DNA from: Tenodera sinensis
Taxonomy: Eukaryota > Arthropoda > Insecta > Mantodea > Mantidae
Direction of reading: 5' to 3'
Assembly: GCA_030765045.1 (NCBI GenBank)
Contig: CM060964.1
Location: 276,469,888-276,533,887 of the forward strand
Length of the DNA stretch: 64,000 bases
The notes under the pieces are model-generated. The model saw nothing but the letters and a program-made list of their open reading frames with translations, was not told where the DNA came from and did not search any database. Of the stretch, positions 1 to 11,900 are shown piece after piece; the first letter of the stretch is position 1; each line of letters begins with the position of its first letter. A program made the translations under genes and the position numbers.

Positions 1-630
1 GTTTTAGTTGACACAACACAGTGCGCATTAAGTGAAATAACTCCATTCGGGTATCTGTTTTCTCTCCCCTTTAAAATATTCATTTATAATTCATATATGC
101 GTACAGAATCCCTTAGTTTAACCCCTTGCAAGTTTTATCTCTCGTGGGGATTGAAAGAGAAAGTTTACAAAAGAAATCCTCACACTTTAGGGGAACTTAA
201 AGATAACATTCCTCAATAAATTGCTACCATTTCTGAGCGGGAATTGCTGCGTGTAATGGCCAATTTCCTAAACAGGTGTTAGAAATGTTTGAATAACGAA
301 GGAAGACACATCTCCTGGCTTGAAGTATGTACTATTTTTATTTTTAAGCACTTACTATGTGTTTCTTTGTTACAAATATTACGCAACAAACCATAATATA
401 TTTACTGCGGACGTGCTATCACCCACTCAGCCCGCATACCAAGCAACACTGCCGCCCGGCTAAGGGCTGCGAAAGTAGTTCTGCTCTATGCTGATCACTC
501 AGTAGGAACAAATATCGTTGACTAGGTTTTTACTGATTCTTGTCAGGTATGACATTCGTGTTCACGCCCCACATTCATACTTCCACATTTTGCGGAGAGT
601 ACGGAACGATTCTAATCAAAGAAACATTCC
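1..630. other. Unassigned AT-rich DNA
   Basis: I see no gene, repeat boundary or RNA-like structure that I can support here. Confidence 0.4.
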
Positions 631-712
631 ACTTCCAGGCATGAATCGAACCCGGAAGCCCTAGGTTGAAAACCCACAATGCTGACTACTCGACCATGGA
701 GACAGTCCTCTG
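631..712 (-). repeat. tRNA-like SINE head or tRNA pseudogene
   Basis: On the minus strand an A-box-like stretch (complement of 679-697) is followed by a B-box-like GGTTCGATTC (complement of 642-651) at tRNA-like spacing. The ends that should form the acceptor stem do not pair, so this is a tRNA-derived repeat or pseudogene and not a working tRNA. Confidence 0.45.
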
Positions 713-1148
713 AATTTCAATGCCGCATGTAATTGGATGTCCTCCAAGTACAGATCAGGCAACATAAGAAGCGGGCTTCTTAATCTGTCCCTAGTTGAAA
801 CGAGCTTTGATGCAAAGAATTATGTTAATGGAATTGGATATATCGAAGTAATCTTTTGCTGTTTTGATGCTTTCTCTGTATTACTGATCTGCATATTTAC
901 TTATTTTTAAGTAAATCAAAAACAAATCTCAAATAGTGGACCAATCACTGAGCATTCATTAGAAATTTACCGTTATAATTAGTATACACCACGCTAAACT
1001 AGAAATTGGACTGATTCCAACATCTTTTGGCGCCATCTTACGTTTACATCACATCCCACGTAGGAGTTACACTACCACGAGTGGAGGAGGATATCTCTCA
1101 GACTTTACTCATTGTTTATGTGTTGTTACCTGTCGGTAGGTTCATAAA
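713..1148. other. Unassigned DNA
   Basis: Nothing recognisable on either strand. Confidence 0.35.
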
Positions 1149-1734
1149 CGTCAGAAAAGCAATAAACACATTATCAGAAATGCTACTTCCAAGTGTGTGA
1201 AGGCAACTGACCGAGGCTTCCTGTATTCAGAAACTCAATGCATTTGTTTACGTTGGTTGTCATGGTAACTAAAGCCAGCTGTTTAGGCTTCTGTCTGGCT
1301 ACTGATGTATTCTTTAACACAAACTTGTTGGTATAAGAGTGCCAAAAACATTTAGTGCCCGTTCATCACAAAGAAAGTAGGACGGTGAGATTGAAAAAGC
1401 TCCTTGGACCAGTTTAAACGGAAACCTTTAAAAAAATAAATCAGAAGATCTAGCTTTTTCACTCGTTCCCATTAAATTGATGTTAATAGGAATACAAACG
1501 TCGGAAATTTCACTAAACTTCTTGTCGGTTGTTTTAGAACGCAATAAAACTCTCCAAAATGAACATATCGGGATTTCTTTCACCAGGATAATGGCCTCAC
1601 ATGTTTCTTTCGTTTCTTAGTGATGAAGTGAGCCTTGGAAGATCTTTTATTTCCCTGAAAGAGTCTACAGCATAGTTATGGAGATTTATACAGGATTTGG
1701 GAGAATGTTAGCCTACCCATAGAACTGCGAGGAT

Positions 1735-1850
1735 ACGCAGGTCTAGCACCAGTATACAGGTTGTTCCCTTGTTTGGACGTCTAAAATGGGGTGCACTGAG
1801 CCGGATAGGGTCCTTGAGGACCCAATTATGAAAAACAGTAGCTTTCAGTT
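1735..1850 (+). repeat. Possible diverged SINE fragment inside the transposon
   Basis: The stretch around 1787-1836 (GGGGTGCACTGAGCC, then TAGGGTCCTTGAGGACC) resembles the internal part of the SINE at 11560-11887. The match is short and imperfect. Confidence 0.3.
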
Positions 1851-2199
1851 TCGCAATCACAGCAAAGAGGCCGGGAATGCGATATCTGTCACATGCAACC
1901 CCTTTTAATGCACTCTGTCCTAGATGACATGTGCGGGCGGAGACAGAAAATGCAGAGGCCGTGAGATAGGTCGCTAGAGCTGTAGTGCCAATAGTTTTAA
2001 AAGCAGGGAATAAAACCTTCGTGATTCTAGTATGATAATAGACCATATCCCTACACTTATGAGCCTCCAAGGAGGTACGTACCGAGTGTCCGATATTGCA
2101 ACAGGAGCTTGAATCGGTCAAAACTAGAATAAATGTTCCTGTAAACATATGTCAGGAAACAAACACCTGTTGGGATATGAGCTATTTTACCCATGTTGA

Positions 2200-2535
2200 G
2201 TGTGAATCGCGTTTGTTGGAGCACTCATGTAGTCGAGGCACCAGAATCGCTTTAGTCTCAATGTGTGGGCAGGAATTGTGGTTGACAGACTCCTAGAACC
2301 ATGCATTTTACCGGACAGATTAGGAGGTGCTGGGTATCATCGATTCCTGCGCGATGAGTTATCATGCTTTTGGAGGACGTTGTGCCTGTAGAAAGACAAC
2401 GCACGTGGTTTATGCATGACGGGGCACCACCCCATTTTGTACGTATCGTACGACAGTACTTAAACCAAACATTTAATAGACGATGGATCGGACAACTTTT
2501 AAAACACACTGTATACAGATGACGTTAATCCAATG
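2200..2535 (+). pseudogene. DDE transposase pseudogene (insect TIR element)
   Basis: Plus-strand frames contain pieces of a DDE-superfamily transposase catalytic core. NVWAGIVVDRLLEP is near 2260-2300. Further on comes a frame with WFMHDGAPPHF followed by VRQYLNQTFNRRWIG near 2408-2490. The motif M-x-D-G-A-P-P-H-F holds the second catalytic aspartate of this superfamily. The pieces lie in different frames with stops between them, so the gene is dead. It sits inside the terminal inverted repeats at 1149 and 2848, as expected for the element's own transposase. The downstream part with the third acidic residue is not recognisable. A sister fragment carrying the C-terminal part is at 40690-41080. 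The family assignment is from recognised motifs and not from a database search. Confidence 0.7.
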
Positions 2536-2885
2536 GAATGTCGCAAGGAGGGCCTGCATGCTGGATCATAAGGCTCATCTCCAAGAACTGCTGCGCAGGA
2601 CGTTCTAATGGATGAGGGAAACCCCTTCGCTTGCATGTAATGACACTCATTGCTATCACCAGAGAAAAGTAATTGCGTAGCCAGACACAAAACTTAACAG
2701 CTGGCTTTGATTACTATGACAACCAACGTAAACGCATACATACATACATACATACATTGAGTTTCTGAATACAGGAGGCCTCGGTCAGATGCCTTCACAA
2801 TACTTCGAAATACCATATTTGGTATTTGTGTTTATTGTTTTTCTGACGCTAGGGCAGTGATACATGCTTAGGTGGAGTCAAGAAT

Positions 2886-3676
2886 TTAGTTTGCAACTAG
2901 TCAAATTCGATTCCAAGTTGCAAAAGTATTATTAGAGAGACTTCATTTCAGAGATCTTCACTGGTGTTCTTGTTCTCTTCGTGGTCTGTTTCCATCTTAA
3001 CATCGTATCTATACGTCAATAAATATGTATACCATTGTTACGGAAAGGTGACTGATTTGACATTAGGTTTTATTCACCTCGGTTAGCGTTTGCCTAAAAC
3101 AGACTTCACGGGATAGGAAAGAAACATTTGAATTTAAATACGGGGATTTTAAGAAAATTACCGGCGGACAACTCTATCGTAGGACAGTAATGTTTCATGA
3201 GCCATTTTAACTCAGAATTCGATCTCTATAACGGGCCAAATTAGGGGCATTCCCAGAGCCAATTAAATCAACGAAAACACAATATTAGCGATATCATTTA
3301 CATATCCTGGACCAGGTTAATACAGTGTAAGATTAGGTATGTTATTGGAACTACTTGGCTAAAGCTACGCAGTTGCTTAAAAAGGTCACAGGCCTTATCA
3401 AGGTACTTTGGCAATTTTCTGAAATCTCTCGTATTTCAATTTAAATGTTATCCCGTGAATTATATTTTAAGCAAAATAGCCGTAATTAAATAGAATGCCA
3501 CGCTAATGTTCAATCAATCGCCTTTTCGTAACAATCGACAACATATTTATTGACGTATATGATGTTAAGATGGAGACAGAGCATGAAGAAAACAAGAATG
3601 CCACAGAAGATCTCTGAAATGATCGCTCTAATAATACTTTTCCAGCTTGGATTCGAATTCGACTAGCTACAAATAA
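2886..3676. mobile_element. Fold-back (MITE-like) element with long inverted repeats
   Basis: The segments at 2886-3068 and 3502-3676 are inverted copies at roughly 80-85 percent identity by eye. They share blocks such as AAAGTATTATTAGAG, TTTCAGAGATCTTC, CCATCTTAACATC and ACGTCAATAAATATGT. The roughly 430-bp middle has no coding signal. The element starts 38 bp after the DDE transposon ends. It looks non-autonomous, and its mobilising partner is unknown. Confidence 0.7.
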
Positions 3677-5773
3677 AAGCTTGATCTCGTCTAAGAGTAT
3701 TTCACTGCCTAATTTATACACTGGCTTTATGTATGGAAGAAAAAAATTATACGAACGAAACACTGGCACATATATTAGGACATGGGATTCTATTGGAAAC
3801 AGCTATTCCACAATAAGTGAAATTTTGGTTTAACTGTTGGATCTTTGGATTTGATCCAATTAAGAACCCACGATACGAATTACAGTTCGTAACGACTAAC
3901 GAATATGTTTTATACTACATCTCTTTGATCCGTGTTAACGAAAGAAAGGAACATTTGTATAATTGTGATATTGGCAAAGAGTTGCAGCACTATCCTCAAT
4001 TGCTACTGTTTGGGAGTTTTCTGAACTTAAATAGTTCCAGAGATGTTGGAAGTGTGTGTTGGTGACAGAGAATTACATAACATTTTAGTGATACATGTCC
4101 AGAAGGAAACACAAGTACTTGTGTACGTGAGTAGATACATGTGTGCAGTCAGAAAAAATGTCAAGGTCTTTTCTATGCGAACAAGGCTAGCGCCAGTCTG
4201 TATAGGTTATCGCCTTACTGGAGCGTTGTGCATTTGCATAACCGTAGGGGGTTTCTGCGACACATTTCCTTACAGAGCTTTAACGGGAAAAGCATGAAAA
4301 ATTATGTTTTATCTCAACATGCACAGTAAACAACCGCTGCTGGCCGACTGAGGCCCAGCACGGGTGATTTTGCTGCGTACCCATCCTTTTTAAGGTTTAA
4401 TCACGTGATACGGGCAGAAAGAAGGTTTAAACAATGGCGGTTTTAGTGTCAACTTCCAGGAGTCCATAGCCATATGAGGAAGTACTTTTCAAATAGTTTT
4501 AAGTCTACATTTTTATGAAATTGAGCTTTATGTGTATTCATGATATTTTGAAGACGTTCTATCCAATGGTAAATTCATATTTTCACGTCTAACCGTATTA
4601 GTTTCCAAGCAAACGAGATCTTCAATATATGGAGTATGGAGATGACTAGAGAACTAGGGAACTAATAATGACCTGAATTTCTCCTCAGCATTCTGAGACC
4701 GGTGAAGATAGGACAATATGTGATTACTTGAAGGAGGAAGGAATGTTAAGAGTTTGAAGGAATTGAATTCAGTAATTTCACACTTTGTTAATGACTTCAG
4801 TAAACAAATATTGCATTAACTCATTCCTTAATAGCTTTTTCAGAATAATTGGACATCGGAACTTCTAAGAAAACATTAACTTGTGTATTCTGTTTTGTAA
4901 ATGCAAGGAAATGAGAAACCTTTTAAGGTCAGAGTTTAGTTTTGAAAGCTCAGAGTTCATTTCCACATCAAACCATGTTATGTCCACATTGTTTTTATAA
5001 GTATCTACTACCCTATTTTGTAATTGATTTCAGTGAAAATATATCCTTAATCTTGGAATCTATATACTGTTTTGTACTTTTAAAACTTCAATTTATCTCT
5101 AAGTGTTTAAGATTTATTAGTTTTTCTTCTTTCCTGAAAAATTTGCTCTAACGGACATAATACGATTTGAGAAGTACTTCCTCATATGTGCACCTCTGGT
5201 GGACATTATTTTAAGTTGAGTTTCCTGAGCTGTATATTTGCAGCCAAACTCTTCTTGCACGAATTAGCAGATGCGCAGTTTTGACTATGTTGGAGATAAT
5301 CTGAAATCAGAAAACGCAGATTATTTTGAGCATAATAGGCAGAGTAACATAAAAAGGTCTATGCCAGCTTTTTTAAAAGTAAACAGCTGAGGTTATAAGT
5401 TCTATAACAGTACATTACATTTTTCGGCTATTAAGAATTCAAATACAAAAACAAAGTATGTTTTATGTTTGAGTCTCATTTATGGGTAAATCATTGGGAA
5501 CTTCTGAGCTTTCATTACATGACATTAAAGAGAATGTCTTAAATAACACACATTTACAATGCAGTTCTCATTTACGTTTTGTACCAAGATAACAAAATTA
5601 CATGGATCTGAAACACCAATATAACTTTTTATAAGTTATCTGCCGCCTTTATTCTCAGAAAGATACATTATAATCAAACATTCCATGTAGAGATATAGTA
5701 AATGCACATTTCAATGTCCTCTGAACCAAAAAAAGAATTCATGTTTAGAAAAAGGTGTATCCGTGAGTGTACC
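3677..5773. other. Mostly unassigned; possible short TIR pair
   Basis: No gene is recognised. A 24-bp word beginning CATATGAGGAAGTACTT at 4471-4494 recurs inverted at 5165-5188 with one mismatch, which could mark a decayed MITE of about 720 bp. The rest is featureless AT-rich DNA. Confidence 0.3.
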
Positions 5774-5826
5774 TGTGTGTGTGTGCGCGCGCGCGCGCGC
5801 GCGCGCGCGCGTGTGTGTGTGTGTGT
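5774..5826. repeat. (GT)n(GC)n(GT)n dinucleotide tract
   Basis: This is an unbroken alternating purine-pyrimidine run of about 53 bp whose core is GC and whose flanks are GT. Such tracts are classic Z-DNA formers. Confidence 0.9.
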
Positions 5827-8098
5827 TTGAGGAGTGCTTGCCTGCCCGTGAAAACTAGAGGAATAACGAATTTCATATTTCAGTCAGACAGTGTTGGAAC
5901 TTGCAGACGAAGATTTTTGAACACCCCAACCTCATACTACGCTTTAATTAGAAACACGTTTAAGATATTTGCATGATTAATAAAACGCTTATATTGAAAT
6001 TGCAGTGAATAATGCGTCAAGCCCTCTTCATTCTGAATTTGTTTTGCTGAATTCATCATTATAATAAACCATGAGATAAAGACAAAATCTACACAAAACT
6101 ATACAGCCCATCAAAATCTATAAAGTATAAAAAACACCCTGTGGAATTAGCCATTTCCTAAATATTCGTTGTTATATGTTTAAGTTTACCCAGTCTGAAA
6201 TATCACATGATGTGTATAAGCCATCTTACGCGTTTTGCTTTCACTACTGCTTACCTATAGTAATTCGATTCTGAAATTCATAAGGTGTACCTACATTTCC
6301 AATAAAATTTCGTTGAACTACGTTTTTTTGAAAATGTTTCGAATGTTTCTACAATGCAGCGACTGACAAACATGGGTCACCAGGAAGCACGGAGAAGGCC
6401 TCCAAAGATAAGGAAAACCATTTTGTGGCTTCAAAGACTTCCAGTGTAGGACTTCCACACAAAACAAAACAAAAAAGTAATATGTTAAAATCTTAAATTT
6501 GTATCGTATGAAATTTCACTTAGTAATATGTTTCATTTTGTAAAAATGTATTATAAAAAGTTAAATTAAAAAATGAAAAAGTGGAATGTCAAAGTAAAAA
6601 CATATGCCTACCTGTAAACTAGGTTAATTCATAATAAATAAACTTTTCCTGTTATAAGTCAATAGCATTTGTACTGATAGTTTTCCGCGACAATTTAATT
6701 TTGGTTTCAAACTCATGCATCCTTTCATAAGATGGGAAAAGAAAAAGAAAAGAAAAAAAAAAAAAAGAATTCCTTAACCTGAATTGAATTACCAGAAATA
6801 CGTCAGCATGTTATAACGTCCAGTTCTTAAACATATGGCTATCGCTATTCTCTTTGCATCAATAACGAAATATGTAATGTAGCTGTTTTTGGAAAGGTTT
6901 ATCTCGATTAAAACGAGGTATATAGAAAAATAGAGGAATAGTTACCTCTCCACTAATAAACGATATAGTGTGGAGAAAGTATTGCGAATGTGACAGATCA
7001 CATGTTCTTCTTTTCCTCCAGTTGCTTTTTGTTTTCCTTATCGTGCATGCATGAGAGTTTGTGTGCTTATCTGAAATTGTTTATGGTCAAACATTTATCG
7101 TGAGTAATGTAATGCGAGTAAAAGAATCACCTTTTGTATAAGTATGTAATATAAAATATTTTTATTGGATAGAGAAAGTTACGTAAGTGTGAAGCATCCG
7201 GTTTCATTCAAACGACCAGTTTTAAGTAAAACAGTAGAGGAAACGCTTTCTTTTAATATTTTGTAGAGAAATCTTAAGCAAAAGGCAGAGAATTTCCCAT
7301 CAGTGGGATACAGATAAAACTATTTCTTTCATCTAAGCACTTAATTAGAGAAACCAATATATTTTAGGCATTTTGATACCTCTACTATAATTAATATTCT
7401 ATGATCAGTAGTATACTTCACTCTTTCATTCATGTATGTGGGCTCTACTGTTCTGTGAAGTTTCGTGTCGTTATGAGTTATAGTTGGTCCGTTAAAACAG
7501 CAGTGGAACAAAAACAATTGGAGGACACATGGTAAAATATTGCTTATTTATTGCTTTCAGGAGCTTCTTCAAGCGGAACAAAAATTACCTTATTTCGTAC
7601 CTTTGAAGAATACGCAAATATTCACGTTTTAGTCTAAAATATTCGAAAAAAAAAACAACGTAGTTTATACCTATCCAGGATTTTAGGCAAATCATTCAGT
7701 TTTATAAAATCTAGCAGAACCTGCATCTACGCAAGCATTTCACATTATTTTCTGAAATCTCCCTTATTTATCCTTCTTTGTTTCCCACCTTTACTACTGT
7801 CTTTCCCTCTTCTTTCTTCATCTTCATATGTGTTGCAGTGCTATTTAAAATTAATAACAAAGTTCATTGTTGTGGTACACTATAAAATTAAAATATAATA
7901 ATTTTAAATAGGGTAAGCAATTTAGTTCTTAATAACATTAGCAGAGAAAATATATTGCGAATAATATAGAATACTTACTGCATACCTACTTACTTTAAGC
8001 TTTGTCTAGGCAATATCTTTTACAAAATGAATATTTTCCATAATTTCAATATTCTTTCTTTTTCAACATAAACCTCTTCCTGTACATTACTATATACT

Positions 8099-8100
<2 letters not shown>
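5827..8100. other. Largely unassigned; weak reverse traces of the microsatellite-slot repeat
   Basis: No gene is recognised. Around 6890-6950 and 7160-7190, minus-strand words resembling the 5' part of the dispersed repeat family occur (complements of CTCGATTAAAACGAGGTA and TAGAGAAAGTTACGTAAGTG), suggesting one old inverted copy. A short A-rich run lies at 6735-6767. Confidence 0.3.

Positions 8101-8153
<53 letters not shown>
8101..8153. repeat. (CT)n microsatellite
   Basis: About 53 bp of uninterrupted CT dinucleotides. Confidence 0.9.
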
Positions 8154-8157
<4 letters not shown>

Positions 8158-8208
8158 TTCAACCTTTTTATTCATTTTGTATACGAGTATTTTAATCAAA
8201 TGGACCGT

Positions 8209-8449
8209 GGCGGCGCCGTGGCCGAGCGGTTAGCGCGCTCGCCTATCACCTAGGCGGCCCGGGTTCGATCCCAGGGACCCGCATGTGGTATTCGTGGTGG
8301 ACGAAGCTGCGTCTGGGCGGGTTTTCTCCGGGTTCTCCGGTTTCCCCCGCCATCTCATTCCACCGGTGCTCCATCTTCATTCCATGTATCATCAGTGTCA
8401 CCGCCTGTGGTGCCGTAGTAGTAAAAGCGGGCGTTAAACACTACAAACA
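8209..8449 (+). mobile_element. tRNA-derived SINE, family 1, intact
   Basis: The head has a class-II tRNA-like A box (GTGGCCGAGCGGTTAGCG) and a B box (GGGTTCGATCCC), the RNA polymerase III promoter elements expected of a tRNA-derived SINE. The body continues with a CCGCCATCTCATTCCACCGG block and a TCAGTGTCACCGCCTG block and ends in an A-rich segment. A perfect 12-bp target-site duplication (CAAATGGACCGT) flanks it at 8197-8208 and 8450-8461, so the insertion is recent. A tail fragment of the same family is at 59618-59785 and a diverged relative at 50186-50462. Confidence 0.85.
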
Positions 8450-8461
8450 CAAATGGACCGT

Positions 8462-10310
8462 AGCAGATGATAAATGAAACTATTAAATTAATGCGTAAAT
8501 TGTTTGGGGATACAAAGTGCTAAAATCTGACATTCATCCTAAGAACGTTGGATCTATCCGTAAAAACACAGTCAGGCATTTGATCTAACAAATTCGAACC
8601 TGGTCCCTAGAGTGAGAGGGGAAAACGTTGTGACTTTTCGGGTTTTGAAATTACACTCATTTCTAAGATAATGGAACAACTGGATTTACCTAGGAATTGT
8701 TCACGAACTCTAACAAAAATCAAAAAAATAAACATTCAAAAGATAAAAATGTGTAAATACTAAAACACGCTAGAAAATCTGATAAACTTTGGTTGCTTAA
8801 CTTTTTCCACAGATCTGGAAATAAGCGCCATTAATCAAATTCCTATCCTGTTGTAACCTATCCTCTTTAGAGGAAATAATTTCTTAAAGAGGACATTAAA
8901 TTTATTATATAATATACCAAGTCTCACAGCAATCAGTTCCTCTATTATGAATTGTAATGGTAACATTTAGAGATATACACTTTTAAAAGATCAATATTTG
9001 GCTTTCAGGGACCCCTTTTATGAACACCTCAACAAGGATCATGTATCACAGGTAATCCCGCGAGAGGTTACGAATTTGTCTTATAAAACTCGCAACTACG
9101 AACGGGAATTACTAAGCCATTCCACGAATAAAATGTAACAGATTAAATAGATAGTAATTACTTTCTTACTTTTGTTATTTAAAATCAAATCACCATTGTG
9201 ATAGCTGTCAGGATACTCGATCCTTTGCCATTGTTCTTATTTCGTTCTCGTATTACCCCTTAATGTGGCCAATTTTTCAGTGTATTCCAGATACAGTTTC
9301 CAGGGCCTTCCTCTTGGTCTTCTACATTCCGATCTTGCTTCCTGGGACTCAAGGTAAAATCACAACCTTGCAAGTATATTATAAGATAAACAATTTTTTT
9401 CGTTGATATTCCAGACATTGCTAAGCTTATTGGTCAATATTAAACACTCAGCATACGAATGACGAAGTCCAAGAGTAAAACTTACCAAAAGAGCTTTGGT
9501 TACAATTTATGTAAGGTACAAAATTATACTGTTCAGTATATTTAAGTTTATTTACATAAGTGCCCAATATGTGGACCTAATATTTTCAATTGTTTCTGAA
9601 AAGGAGTTTCCAGTTGAACAAAGTCTCATGTGTGCACTCACATTACTTTCCTTGTACAAACTACGAGGCATGTTTTTAAAATAAGTAATGTTGAAATATG
9701 TTGCCGTTGCAGCGCTGCAGCCGGCATTTTGAGCATGCGCGATCTTTTCCTCCATTCAGTAGGAAGCCAGACAAAGCTATGAGCGGCCGTCACTTTGTTT
9801 TTTCCCTATTGTTTGAGCGTTTCGAAATATTCAAAACCATCGAACGACCCTCCGATTGTGATGTGAGATCAGTAATTTTTTTTTAATACGAAAAATATTA
9901 TGTTAGCAAACATTCATCCCAACTTGTGAGGTTTATGAGGAGACAATGAGTGACAATGCCCGGCCACACACAGCCTAAACTCAAGATCTGATCGCATCAT
10001 TTGGTTGGAGAAAATTTGACCATCCTCACTACAGTCCCATTTGGCACCAACGGATTTTCATCTGTTTCTTCATCTGAAGAAATTCCTTGGTGGAAAACAT
10101 TTCAACCATGACGATTTAAAGAATAAGTGCAGACTTGGCTTTTATCACAGGCGGCATCATTCTTTGAGAAAGGCTTACAAAAACTGGTTTCCTATTACGC
10201 CAAGTAGTTAAATAAGAGCGATAACTAAGTGTAGTGAAAGGTGTAAGGTTATGAATGATAAAGTACTTAGAAAATAATGTTCTGTTATTTTTTAAAAAGT
10301 TGTCGGTGCT
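8462..10310. other. Unassigned DNA
   Basis: No gene, RNA or repeat boundary that I can support. Confidence 0.35.
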
Positions 10311-11247
10311 TAGCGTATTTTTAAAAATGCTTATTCTTCTTTCTACCTCATGTTAATCGAGATAAATCTTTATAGAAATGGTTTTATTACACATTTCGTT
10401 GTTGGTGTAATGGGAATATAGTAGGAATAAGCGATAGTCAAAACTTTTAAGAGCTTGTAGCTGTGTGATAGCTTTGACACGCCATTCTCTTTGAATGTGC
10501 AGGACATGAAAAACGAACGACTTCCCTTGTTAGAAAAGTATATGTGTTGGATAATTGAAACAAATGACAAGGAATATCTGGGAAAAGGCCCACTCTGCAA
10601 GCAAAATGTATTTTACACAAAGTGCGGTTTTAACGATGAGACTATTCACAAAAAATTCAAGAAATTAATTTCACTTGTCATTAAAAGTGTTAGACTCGCC
10701 TTCGGACTACCGGAAACACAAGGATACAATAGCGCCCTTGAAGAGAGACAGAAAAAAGTGGCGAGATACCAGAAGAAATAATGGAGACTGAAGCAATGAA
10801 GACATAAACTTGGAAGGTCCCAAGCTTCGAGCTTCGCCATACCCGTTTCGCCGCACACGAGTTCCACGGGAGAATCTGACAAAATGAATCATACCACGAG
10901 CCCAAGGAGGACTGTGTCTGCAAGAAATGCAACAAACCATGCCCCAATGAATTGTGAAAGCAGAACTCGACCACTAAACACGCTAATGAAAGACTGGTGA
11001 AAATTAAAAAACTCAACTGTACACCTTCTGTTTAATAAATAAAAAAGTCTTAAATATATGGCATTTTAACAAAGTCGTTGGAGCCATTCTTAAGAAAATA
11101 AACGTTTTTGAAAAATGTTCTATGTAAACGATAGTCTGGGAAGGATGGATTTTCTTGAAAACCTTCGTGTTGCATGATTGGAAGAAGCTGAATTTAAATG
11201 CCACATGGGGTTTTCGTTTTTGAGTTATGTTGTTCACAAGCATGCGT

Positions 11248-11294
<47 letters not shown>

Positions 11295-11340
11295 CACACA
11301 TAGGTACGCCTTTTTCTAAAAATAGCAATGAAACATGTAC
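10311..11340 (+). repeat. Microsatellite-slot repeat, copy 1 (CT slot, interrupted)
   Basis: The 5' part (about 10311-10690) aligns by eye with the copies at 14695 and 18770, and the 3' part (about 11035-11330) with those at 15170 and 19250. Between them is an insertion of about 345 bp unique to this copy. The 3' part has the family landmarks TTTTCGTTTTTGAGTTATGT, then a microsatellite, then TTTTTCTAAAAAT. Here the slot holds (CT)n at 11249-11291. No protein product is supported. Confidence 0.7.
11249..11291. repeat. (CT)n microsatellite in repeat slot
   Basis: About 42 bp of CT dinucleotides between the conserved flanks of the dispersed repeat. Confidence 0.9.
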
Positions 11341-11559
11341 CTATGTAGAAAACTTCAGAAGTTCATACTGCATTGACGACAGCTATTATTATGAAATATA
11401 GTACTAAAATTGGTGGAAACCTCTTTTAAGGAATTTCATAGAAGACTCTGTAGCAAAACGTTATTGTCAGAAAAAGGTGAAGAGAACATGTCTGACGTCT
11501 GAAGTGGTAAAAGGTGAACTCTAACAATAATAGAATAAAATAAGTTGAAAGAATTAAAG

Positions 11560-11887
11560 GACCGCCTCTGTAGCGCAGTTGCTAGCGTGCTTGCCTCTGG
11601 CGTGGAGAACGCGGGTTCGATCCCCGGTACCAGCATGGGGAGGTCTGGCACGGGGTGCACTGAACCTCGTTAGGTCCCGGGGGGACCAATTGAGGAGCTA
11701 CTTGATGGAGAATTAGCGGCCCCAGGTGGAGAAGACCCCATAACTGGCCGGGAGGGATCGGGGTGCTGACCACGTCCCAACCTCCAGTACTGCACCTCAC
11801 CAATGACGCCTGTAGTGGGCAGAGGTGGGGACGCAGCGGCTGGGCGGTAGGCCTTGGCCCTTCATGGGCTATCGCGACGGGGTTTTA
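11560..11887 (+). mobile_element. tRNA-derived SINE, family 2
   Basis: The head reads as a tRNA: CTGTAGCGCAGTTGCTAGCG (A box region) and GGGTTCGATCCCC (B box region). A 250-bp GC-richer body unrelated to SINE family 1 follows. A 13-bp target-site duplication with one mismatch flanks it (GAAAGAATTAAAG at 11547-11559, GAAAGACTTAAAG at 11888-11900). The reverse-strand open frames over it are incidental. Confidence 0.85.
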
Positions 11888-11900
11888 GAAAGACTTAAAG

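Larger units (their letters stand above)
1149..2848 (+). mobile_element. DDE transposon with long terminal inverted repeats, decayed
   Basis: The segments at 1149-1302 and 2677-2848 are inverted copies of each other. They share blocks such as AGCCAGCTGTT, GTTTACGTTGGTTGTCAT and TGTATTCAGAAACTCAATG, and both outer ends read CGTCAGAAAA. Between them lies a broken transposase (2200-2535). The right inverted repeat carries a short (ATAC)n insertion absent from the left. This is a 1.7 kb class II element with inverted repeats of about 155-170 bp. No target-site duplication was clear. Confidence 0.75.

Noticed and set aside
8209..8283. Functional tRNA gene
   Set aside because: The A and B boxes are good, but the acceptor stem does not close and a SINE body with a target duplication follows.
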